A stretch of 64,000 nt of DNA from Bacteroidales bacterium UBA1745 (GTDB lineage: Bacteria; Bacteroidota; Bacteroidia; Bacteroidales; UBA932), in NCBI GenBank assembly GCA_002314885.1, contig DCHT01000066.1, forward strand, positions 5,533-69,532. Direction: 5' to 3'. The notes beneath the pieces were generated by a model, which searched no databases, had not been told where the DNA came from, and was given only the letters and a program-made list of their open reading frames with translations. The position numbers and the translations under genes were made by a program. This document shows, one piece after another, positions 50,001 to 56,789 of this stretch (within the stretch, counting starts at the first letter, position 1; each line of letters opens with the position of its first letter).

Positions 50001-50147
50001 CATTATACAGTGGACGGTTCAGAACCTCTTATTACTTCTTCTGTTGCCACTGAAGCGATAGCTGTTGGCAAGGATGTCGAAGTACGGGCCCGTGCTTTTG
50101 ACAAAGACGGCCGTCCTATAGGTACAACAAGCGTAAAAGTATTCTAG
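47055..50147 (+). CDS. Ceramidase-like amidohydrolase fused to GH20 hexosaminidase, lipoprotein
   Basis: A 1030-residue lipoprotein (lipobox SLVACSG). Residues ~25-430 resemble the neutral/alkaline ceramidase N-terminal domain: HCIHTHSSP (H111, H114, H116), NLACHPV (H208), QFTGAAGNMDPVRG, QGESFCEY (E368) and GYTNGQNSYLP, consistent with a zinc amidase site. A GH20b domain (~460-560) leads into a GH20 barrel (~580-920) with MFHWHLTEDQGWRIEIK, VVPEIELPGHS and catalytic D754-E755 in FGGDECPK. A chitobiase-C-type domain closes the chain. One enzyme could thus cut an N-acyl bond and a beta-HexNAc bond of the same substrate. GH20 next door (50149) lacks the amidase part. Confidence 0.88.
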   Translation: MKISRVILILLMALSLVACSGKAMLRCNYSEADITTTEEEHTTLAGFAARTSLSTTVHHRLYSHCLVVTDGQQKVCIISNDMMEISPDLSLEIRTAIAEQSGLPLDHILLHCIHTHSSPRCGGSAAQPGGSNYSFKTRMVERVVANAVSTITNDGAFVPFKMEIGKAQTSINGNRCEKDGPCDHDVYVARLKDRKGKTIVSIMNLACHPVCMGPRSYLISSDYSGIAADRLKNEWGGSVMQFTGAAGNMDPVRGPKDFEYAEECGNCLADSLLNIVFTPVKPQGKLSLSTNVAELPYRINKVTPEAVKSHADSLVKASTNFPRFARDVRGWEDEILARFENGEVKSKLDFNMEAVNIDGILFFFTQGESFCEYQQAARAAFPGETIFFAGYTNGQNSYLPSEHAFVFKKGYEYEIEQMHVYIKAPYPLSSSMPRTFLEGIKKTINMVREIPAEYGIVPQPRVLVPAKGSFRLNRSTGYAVEAADSLFEEVAADFAQQIKTVSGISLKSNDKIVFREIDGIGPEAYRLLVSPDSIVIEASSPAGAYYAVQSIYQLLPSSVYGKSKASGVSWTVPCCKIEDEPCFSYRGLLLDCGRYFYEKEDVMDFIDAMAMHKLNMFHWHLTEDQGWRIEIKQYPRLTEVGAWRSETAGYKGEGDGKPHGGFYTQDDIREIVEYARHRHVTVVPEIELPGHSSAAIAAYPYLSCTPDEPKEVATRWGVKEDVYIPSPGTVKFLEDVFSEVLELFPSEYYHFGGDECPKTAWRNSDYCRRFAKENGLSSVDDIQDWFTSHFAAYLKEHGKTVIGWDEILDGPSAQEAVAISYRGHAPASRAIRRGIKCILAPNRWAYLDNPQTELENNGDYHIFMPLSKVYSYYPQVDSLVDLSRKYIIGFEGCVWGEHIPDYDRVEYMTWPRAAAIAENAWTAVENKNWDSFRCRMLKDFSRLDAEEVGYCKSFWDVIYRYDNRNGYPRSVVMECNCPGTSIHYTVDGSEPLITSSVATEAIAVGKDVEVRARAFDKDGRPIGTTSVKVF

Positions 50148-50148
50148 G

Positions 50149-51987
50149 ATGAAAAGATTTTCGGTTTTCATAGTTGTTTTGCTGTCAATCCTTGCTTCTT
50201 GTGCGAGAAGACAAGAAGCAGGAATTGTCAGTGTTATTCCTGAGCCTCAGCATTTGGAACTGCAATCAGGCAGTTTTCAGGTGAATCCAAGGACTATGAT
50301 TGTCATTCCTGAAATGAATGACGAGACGAGACGTATTGCAGCATTCCTGAATGAGAGATTCTCTGCTGCAGCTGGCTTTGAGATGAAAGTCACTGATGAG
50401 ATGACAAGCGAACCGGCGATTTTTTTCATGAACTCCGGATTGGCTCATGAGGAATATGCAATCGTTGTTGAACCTAAGAGAATAGTCGTTGAATATGGTG
50501 ACGGCGCTGGTGCTTTCTATGCCGTTCAGACGCTGCTTCAGCTTCTTCCTTCTCAGATATATTCTTCTGATAGGGTTCGAGGCATCAAATGGACTCTCCC
50601 GTGCTGTTCTATCGAGGACAAGCCTCGATTCAAATATAGAGGAATGCATCTCGATGTATGCCTTCACTTCTTTGATATGGATTTCCTGAAGAGATACATT
50701 GACTTGATGGCGATGCATAAGGTGAATGTGTTCCACTGGCACCTAACTGAAGATCAGGGATGGAGACTCGAAATCAAGAAATATCCTCTTCTAACCGAAA
50801 AAGGCCAATGGCGTAAGGAAACTGTCATTGGAACTCTTGCATCCGGTTACTATGATGGCAAGCCTCACGGTGGATTCTATTCTCAGGATGAAGTTAGAGA
50901 ACTTGTCCAATATGCTGCAGAGCGCTATGTCACAATCGTTCCTGAAATAGAAATGCCAGGTCATGCTCTCGCTGCAATCGCTTGCTATCCTGAGCTTTCC
51001 TGCGGTCTTGAGGATACTTATGAGACGGCAACGAAGTGGGGAGTGTTCAAGCAGGTATACTGCCCTAAGGACGAGACTTTCAAATTCCTTGAAGATGTCT
51101 TTGATGAAGTCTTCGAATTGTTCCCAAGCAAGCTTGTACACGTTGGCGGCGACGAATGCCCAAAGGCTTCCTGGAAGAAGTGCGAGCATTGTCAGAAGCT
51201 CATCAAGGATCTTGGGCTGAAGGATGAATTTGAACTTCAGAGCTGGTTTATTACCCGTATGGAAAAATATATCAACTCAAAGGGACACGAAATCATTGGT
51301 TGGGATGAAATTCTCCAAGGTGGTCTTGCTCCAAATGCCAAGGTTATGAGTTGGCTTGGTGAGGAAGGCGGAATCAAAGCTGCGAAACAGCATCACGAGG
51401 TGGTGATGGCTCCATACCCTAAGTACTATCTTGATTACTGGCAGGCAGATCCTGAGTCTGAACCTCTTGCAATGGGCGGACCTACAACGCTTAGGACAAT
51501 GTATGAATATAATCCTGTTCCTGAGGTACTTACGCCTGAAGAGCAGAAATATATCATAGGTGTCGAGGGGTGCGTATGGACTGAATATATGCCAACCCCT
51601 GCAAGAGTTGAGTATATGGCTTATCCTCGTATGGCTGCTATTGCTGAAGCTGGTTGGACAAACGAGGAACGTAAGAACTGGGAGGGCTTTGCTTGTCGTC
51701 TTGAGACTCAGTTCGCTCGTTATGATGAGATTGACCTTGACTATTGCAAGGCTTTCTATAATCCGTTCATAGAACTCCACAAGGATGGACCTTATGACAA
51801 GATCGTCACTATCTCAGTGGATGTTCCTGGGGCAGAAATCAGATATACGGTTGACGGTACTGAGCCAAGCATCAATTCCGCATTATATGAGCTTCCGTTT
51901 GTGTTGACGCCTCAGCAAGTAGTCAAGGCATCGGCTTTCCGTAATGGAAAACAGGTCGGCAAAACAATGTATAAAACCTATAAATAA
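50149..51987 (+). CDS. GH20 beta-N-acetylhexosaminidase, lipoprotein
   Basis: A 612-residue lipoprotein (lipobox ILASCAR). It has a GH20b domain (~28-150), the barrel (~160-520) with VFHWHLTEDQGWRLEIK and VPEIEMPGHALA, the catalytic pair D335-E336 in VGGDECPK, and a C-terminal chitobiase-type domain (AEIRYTVDGTEPS). It should release terminal beta-GlcNAc or GalNAc in the periplasm. It starts one base after the fused paralogue; their GH20 parts are clearly related, suggesting duplication with gain or loss of the amidase domain. Confidence 0.93.
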   Translation: MKRFSVFIVVLLSILASCARRQEAGIVSVIPEPQHLELQSGSFQVNPRTMIVIPEMNDETRRIAAFLNERFSAAAGFEMKVTDEMTSEPAIFFMNSGLAHEEYAIVVEPKRIVVEYGDGAGAFYAVQTLLQLLPSQIYSSDRVRGIKWTLPCCSIEDKPRFKYRGMHLDVCLHFFDMDFLKRYIDLMAMHKVNVFHWHLTEDQGWRLEIKKYPLLTEKGQWRKETVIGTLASGYYDGKPHGGFYSQDEVRELVQYAAERYVTIVPEIEMPGHALAAIACYPELSCGLEDTYETATKWGVFKQVYCPKDETFKFLEDVFDEVFELFPSKLVHVGGDECPKASWKKCEHCQKLIKDLGLKDEFELQSWFITRMEKYINSKGHEIIGWDEILQGGLAPNAKVMSWLGEEGGIKAAKQHHEVVMAPYPKYYLDYWQADPESEPLAMGGPTTLRTMYEYNPVPEVLTPEEQKYIIGVEGCVWTEYMPTPARVEYMAYPRMAAIAEAGWTNEERKNWEGFACRLETQFARYDEIDLDYCKAFYNPFIELHKDGPYDKIVTISVDVPGAEIRYTVDGTEPSINSALYELPFVLTPQQVVKASAFRNGKQVGKTMYKTYK

Positions 51988-51993
51988 AAGAAT

Positions 51994-52821
51994 ATGGCAT
52001 TAAGAGTTACAGAACAGCCATCTCTCTATCACGATATGGAGAAGAAGACTGTCGCGGAGATTCTTCGCGAAATCAATGAGGAGGACAAGAAGGTTACCCT
52101 TGCTATCCAGCAGGTGCTTCCAGACATCGAAAAGCTCGTGACAGCAATTGAAAACAAGCTGCGCGAAGGCGGACGTATGTTCTATCTGGGAGCTGGAACA
52201 GGAGGAAAACTTGGAGTCCTCGACGTTCTTGAGGTACCGAACACTTACGGTGTGGATCCTGAGTGCTGGCAGGCAGTTCTTGCAGGCGGAGTTGAAAACC
52301 TCGTCCTTGACCTCGAAGAGGCAGAGGATGATGTTGACGAAGGCTGGAGAACCCTCGTTGATAAGCATCACATCACATCCAAGGATATCGTAGTCGGTAT
52401 TTCGGCCAGTGGTAATACTCCTTATGTCCTCGCTGCTCTCAAGGCTTGTCGCGAGCACGGAGTTCCTACAGGTTCATTCGTCAACAACCCTCAGTCTCCA
52501 ATATCTGATTATTCAGATTATCCAGTGGAGATTGTGATGGGACCGGAGTACATCACCGGCAGTACCCGTATGAAGAGCGGTACATCCCAGAAGCTTATGT
52601 GTGATATGATCAGTACTGCTGTAATGATTCGTCTCGGAAGAGTTGAGGACAACAGGATGGTCAATGCCAATCTCATCAACAACAAGGTCATCGATCGTCT
52701 TACTCGTACTATGGTCGAAAGAAATCCTTCGCTCAGTTATGACGTGTGTCAGGCTGCAATCGTCAAATGCGGAGGACTCAAGAAAGCGGAAGCTTACCTT
52801 GCAGAAAACGGAACTATTTAA
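51994..52821 (+). CDS. murQ: N-acetylmuramic acid 6-phosphate etherase MurQ
   Basis: A 275-residue cytoplasmic SIS-fold protein. It keeps the MurQ signatures: RMFYLGAGTGGKLGVLDVLEVPNTYGV with the catalytic-region Glu, SKDIVVGISASGNTPYVLAALK and EYITGSTRMKSGTSQKL. The usual GAGTSGRLGVLDASE block is read here with G/K/VL substitutions, within family range. MurQ turns MurNAc-6-P into GlcNAc-6-P and D-lactate. Its place in this operon is the strongest sign that MurNAc-containing fragments are among the substrates. No signal peptide. Confidence 0.93.
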   Translation: MALRVTEQPSLYHDMEKKTVAEILREINEEDKKVTLAIQQVLPDIEKLVTAIENKLREGGRMFYLGAGTGGKLGVLDVLEVPNTYGVDPECWQAVLAGGVENLVLDLEEAEDDVDEGWRTLVDKHHITSKDIVVGISASGNTPYVLAALKACREHGVPTGSFVNNPQSPISDYSDYPVEIVMGPEYITGSTRMKSGTSQKLMCDMISTAVMIRLGRVEDNRMVNANLINNKVIDRLTRTMVERNPSLSYDVCQAAIVKCGGLKKAEAYLAENGTI

Positions 52822-52846
52822 TTAACAACACTATATGTTTAATATT

Positions 52847-55780
52847 ATGAAGAAGATCTATTCAATTATCTTAGCGGCATCCGTCCTTGCACTTGCATTG
52901 ACAGGTTGTAACAAGCCGGAGCCAACTCCAGGTCCTTCAAAGGGTGAGTCTCTCAAGAGCAACGAACTCATTGAGGCTGTCTGTGAATTCTACGAGACGT
53001 GGGAAGCAACCAGGACAACTCCTGAGCAATTCACTGTCGGTACTGCAACTCTTAATTTATCTGAGTTCCTGTATGCTGAGGCTGCGCAGCTTGTAAATCT
53101 CGCTGCTGGTAACAGTGGTGATGTAAAGTATGAAAGCTGCAAGGCTGCAACAAATCCTGATCGCGACAGTTATGACAAGACGGAAATAGATGTTAAGAAT
53201 GGTCCTGCTGACGGAAAGGGTGTCAAGGAAGATATCGTTACTATAGCAGAACGTATTATTGCAGCAGCAAAAGAAAAGAGCCAGATTCCAAACCAGACCC
53301 TTGTCTATAGAGGTTCTGACGCCCTTGCATTCAGCACAAACCGTGCTGTTGTCACAATCGCCCGTACAATTGCTGCGTATGCTGAGACTGGCAAGCTTCC
53401 TGAGACAGTTTCTGTAGAGTACCTTGGTGCGACCACTTCACTCAAGGCTTTTGCTGAGGGTTTTGTGAAATTCCTTGATGTTTGGGAGAATAACGTTGCC
53501 GATAAGCTTAGCGCTGATGGTTCACACTGTTCTGCAAATAACAATGCTTGGGAAAGAGTTCACTACATTCCGGTACCTTATGTTGATAACGCATACAACA
53601 ACAACGGCAAGGACCAGTATACTACAACCGAGTTCTATACTTTTGAGATCGAAGGCGAAACCTACACTTCAAACAAGTGCTGGGAAATTGCAATCCGTGG
53701 TCTCCTCGATCTTTGTACCTTGGAAGGAAATGATTTCCTCGCAACAATGGACGACCGTAACAAGGCATACACTCTTGGAGACGGTCTGTCACTCTATTCA
53801 GCACCTATTCGCAAGGCATCTGATGCTAACCAGTGGGGTGCATATCCTTGGTATGAGAACTCAAATGACGGTGTTGCTCCTGTTCAGAAGAACGGTGAAG
53901 CTGTAACTGAGGTTGATATCAACTTCATCCTCAAGTGTGGCTCCTGGCATGTAGTCAGAGCCTTCATCGCTGTCGGTAGCAACAATCCTCTTGGAATGAT
54001 CGGTAACTACCAGCTTTTTGGTACTTCGCCTACTTCTTCTCTTGTCCTCGATGGTTATGAGGGTCAGATTTCTCCAATGCGTGAGCTTATCATTATGGCT
54101 CGTATCTACAAGTACATCCTCAACAACAATATCACTAAGAACGTTTACTCTGCTATCAAGGACGTGAAGTTCGAGTATGATATGTACCATCAGGAGCTTC
54201 CTATCATTGTTGAGAAGAATACACTTTCATTCGACGCACAGCCAGAGGCTGGTCAGCAGGTCAAGTTCACTGCGACTGAGAACTGGACTGCTACTCCTGT
54301 TGAATCTTGGATTCATGTAACTCCTACTTCAGGTTCTGCAGGTGAGCAGACTGTCACTGTTACTGTTGACAACAATACTGTCAATGAGACTCGTGCCGGC
54401 TCAGTTACTCTCGCTGCTGGTGATTACTCTAAGACTGTCGAGGTATCCCAGGCTGCTTACATTGCACCTGCAACCGCTACAATCAAGGACTTTGCTAAGG
54501 AATATGTGAAACTTCTCGACGTATGGCAGAAAACGACCGGTGATGTCAAGGAATCATATATGACTGAAGCCTACACAGGTGTTCATTACATTCCTATGGA
54601 TACTAAGGTTACTGTTGCCGGTGTAGACTACAGCATTCCTCAGGTACTTGAAATTGCAATGCGTAGCTACATGCTTCTCATGGGTTATGATGGATCAAGC
54701 ACTACTTCTAAGGGAGCTGGTAACTTCGCTGCTGTAACTCCAGCTACTCTCAACTCTCTCATGCCGACTATCGTTGGATACGACTATGCTAGCTGGTATA
54801 TGGAGACTACAGGTAACGGTGGTCCAATCTATTACCAGGGCCAGGCAAATAAAGTTACTCTCGGTTTGCTTGAGAACTACAGTGAAAGAAATGTGAACTT
54901 TGCTTCTAGCAATGACAACAAGTGGGCAAATGTTGCTGGTTACAACAATTCAAGATACACTGCAGACTTCACTGGTTGCTTCATCCCAGGCCGTGCACAG
55001 ATGGCATTCCTCAACTTCTTCAAGTATATGCTTGACAACAACCTTGATTCCATTAATTACGCTGACAACGTGGATCTCGTCGTTAATTGCACACTTTGGG
55101 GTGTAAAGGCTTATGATGATCCACTTGCACCGGCTGATCCTACAATCAAGGACTTTGCAAAAGAGTATGTAAAGCTTCTTGACGTATGGCAGGCTACTAC
55201 TGGCAATGTCGAAATTTATACAGATGTCAAATACGAGAATGTTCATTACATTCCTATGGATTCCAAGGTAACAGTCGCTGGAACTGATTACAGCGTATCA
55301 CAATGCCTTGAAATTGCTATGCGCAGTTATATGCTTCTTATGGGTTATGATGGAAGCAGCACTACTTCAAAGGGCGCAGGTAACTTCGCTGCTGTAACTC
55401 CAGCTACACTTGATACTGTTATCCCAACTATTGTTGGCTACGGATTTAACTGGTGGTATATGGAAACTACTGGAAACGGTGGTCCTATCCGTTATAAGAA
55501 CGAAGCCAACAAGGTAACTGTTGGTATGCTTGAGAACTACAGTGAAAGAAACGTTAACTTTGCTTCCAGCAATGACAACAAGTGGGCAAATACCGCCGGT
55601 TACAACAATGCCAGATATACTGCTGATTTTTCTGGCTGTTTCATCCCTGGCCGTGCTCAGATGGCATTCCTTAACTTCTATAAGTATATGCTTGACAACA
55701 ATCTCAATGCTATTACATTCGCAGATAATAAAGACCTTGTTGTTGCTTGTACTCTTTGGGGTGTAGAAACTTACGACTAA
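52847..55780 (+). CDS. Modular wall-binding-type lipoprotein with PMBR-like repeats and BACON domain
   Basis: About 977 residues from MKKIYSIILA (lipobox LTGCNK). N-terminal segments ~38-85 and ~130-210 read like pseudomurein-binding repeats (helix, then TGKLPETVSVEYLG, then helix). Three homologous modules follow: ~198-448, ~546-758 and ~766-977, each beginning with an FAxxxVKxLDVW helix, then VHYIP and a WEIAxR/LEIAMR helix. Modules 2 and 3 are near-identical even in DNA (period about 660 bases). A BACON-type beta-sandwich lies at ~452-536. No catalytic motif is seen. I infer a surface binding protein for a wall polymer; the PMBR assignment rests on my pattern reading and needs a profile search. 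Confidence 0.6.
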   Translation: MKKIYSIILAASVLALALTGCNKPEPTPGPSKGESLKSNELIEAVCEFYETWEATRTTPEQFTVGTATLNLSEFLYAEAAQLVNLAAGNSGDVKYESCKAATNPDRDSYDKTEIDVKNGPADGKGVKEDIVTIAERIIAAAKEKSQIPNQTLVYRGSDALAFSTNRAVVTIARTIAAYAETGKLPETVSVEYLGATTSLKAFAEGFVKFLDVWENNVADKLSADGSHCSANNNAWERVHYIPVPYVDNAYNNNGKDQYTTTEFYTFEIEGETYTSNKCWEIAIRGLLDLCTLEGNDFLATMDDRNKAYTLGDGLSLYSAPIRKASDANQWGAYPWYENSNDGVAPVQKNGEAVTEVDINFILKCGSWHVVRAFIAVGSNNPLGMIGNYQLFGTSPTSSLVLDGYEGQISPMRELIIMARIYKYILNNNITKNVYSAIKDVKFEYDMYHQELPIIVEKNTLSFDAQPEAGQQVKFTATENWTATPVESWIHVTPTSGSAGEQTVTVTVDNNTVNETRAGSVTLAAGDYSKTVEVSQAAYIAPATATIKDFAKEYVKLLDVWQKTTGDVKESYMTEAYTGVHYIPMDTKVTVAGVDYSIPQVLEIAMRSYMLLMGYDGSSTTSKGAGNFAAVTPATLNSLMPTIVGYDYASWYMETTGNGGPIYYQGQANKVTLGLLENYSERNVNFASSNDNKWANVAGYNNSRYTADFTGCFIPGRAQMAFLNFFKYMLDNNLDSINYADNVDLVVNCTLWGVKAYDDPLAPADPTIKDFAKEYVKLLDVWQATTGNVEIYTDVKYENVHYIPMDSKVTVAGTDYSVSQCLEIAMRSYMLLMGYDGSSTTSKGAGNFAAVTPATLDTVIPTIVGYGFNWWYMETTGNGGPIRYKNEANKVTVGMLENYSERNVNFASSNDNKWANTAGYNNARYTADFSGCFIPGRAQMAFLNFYKYMLDNNLNAITFADNKDLVVACTLWGVETYD
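54479..55780 (+). repeat. Two tandem ~660-bp intragenic repeats
   Basis: The DNA from 54479 and from 55142 starts with the same 17 bases and stays highly similar to the gene end, with long identical runs such as TGAGAACTACAGTGAAAGAA (54871 and 55531). The repeats encode modules 2 and 3 of the lipoprotein. Their closeness implies recent duplication or ongoing recombination. Confidence 0.85.
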
Positions 55781-55782
55781 TT

Positions 55783-56787
55783 ATGAAATTCACGGAGCTT
55801 TTGCTTTTTGCTGCTCTGCTGGTGACAGCATGCTCAGGCAAGCCTGATTATCCTAAGGATGATCCTTCTCCAGTCCAAAAGGAGTGGAGGGAAACCTATA
55901 ATGGTGATCTCTTGCTTGGGCTTGCTGGCTCCTATGACAATTGGGAGTCTACGGGAAAACTTTCAACTGTCATAAAGTGGGAGGGTGTTTCTGTATTCAA
56001 TGGCGAATACCTCAGAGCCGGCATCTGTCTTTTCCTGAAGATGCAGGACAATCCTGACTCTTGGATGGACGGGGATGTTGATTATCCTAGTGCTACAGTT
56101 GCTTTTGTGACAGATGATCCTTTCCTCCCACGAACTATACCTTTTACTATCTTGCAGAAGGCTGTCCGTCAGCAATATGATGCAATGAATAGCAAGGGCG
56201 AAGTAGAAAAGAGGTTCTATGTTGAACCATATAAGGCAGTCATTACCAATACTGCTCTCAATGTTATGCTTTGCCGCGCATTTGCATACTATAGAGATCA
56301 CGGTTGCTTCCCGGAAACTATAGATTCGTGGGATGCAAGCTATATACGGTCTACTACCAAATGTCCGGTTGATGCCGCCGAGGTCAAGGCGGCTCGTGAT
56401 GAAGCATGGAAGAACGCCGGAGTAACGGAGTCATCGTCAACAAAGGAGAAAGCTGTTGCAATCTTCAATTATGGCCGGGATGTGTGGGAGTATGAAGGCT
56501 ATTATAATTCTTCGAAGGGAGCAGTAGGAACAATAAAGGCAAAAGCAGGAAACTGCTGCGATATGTCCCATGCTATCGTTGCAATGGCAAGGCTCAGTGG
56601 TATTCCCGCAAGGTATTTCCACGCTCAGTGTCAATACTCCAGCGGAGTTGTCGGGCACGTGGTTTCACAACTTATGGTAGATGATGTCTGGTTTATGGCA
56701 GATGCAACAAACAATTCAAATTCTTTTGGAGAAGTAAGATTTACTTCATATACTGGCGTAGAATATCTTGAGGATCTCCAGTGGTAA
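55783..56787 (+). CDS. Transglutaminase-fold cysteine protease resembling pseudomurein endoisopeptidase, lipoprotein
   Basis: A 334-residue lipoprotein (lipobox VTACSG) beginning two bases after the previous stop. The C-terminal half is a transglutaminase-core domain: AGNCCDMSHAIVAMARLSGI with the Cys nucleophile (C258, or adjacent C259), the His of VVGHVVSQLM (H292) and the Asp of WFMADATNNSNSFG (D307). The CQYSSGVVGHV and ADATNxxNxFG blocks remind me of the catalytic domain of methanogen-phage pseudomurein endoisopeptidases (C71) and methanogen surface transglutaminases. A PMBR-like stretch lies at ~156-196 (YYRDHGCFPETID). Likely role: cutting an isopeptide or peptide crosslink. Exact bond unknown. 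Confidence 0.72.
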   Translation: MKFTELLLFAALLVTACSGKPDYPKDDPSPVQKEWRETYNGDLLLGLAGSYDNWESTGKLSTVIKWEGVSVFNGEYLRAGICLFLKMQDNPDSWMDGDVDYPSATVAFVTDDPFLPRTIPFTILQKAVRQQYDAMNSKGEVEKRFYVEPYKAVITNTALNVMLCRAFAYYRDHGCFPETIDSWDASYIRSTTKCPVDAAEVKAARDEAWKNAGVTESSSTKEKAVAIFNYGRDVWEYEGYYNSSKGAVGTIKAKAGNCCDMSHAIVAMARLSGIPARYFHAQCQYSSGVVGHVVSQLMVDDVWFMADATNNSNSFGEVRFTSYTGVEYLEDLQW

Positions 56788-56789
56788 TT

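Noticed and set aside
47055..50147. Neutral ceramidase acting on sphingolipids
   Set aside because: The amidase half has the family pattern, but it is fused to GH20 and surrounded by aminosugar and peptidoglycan genes, so a sphingolipid substrate is not supported by context. It is not excluded by sequence.
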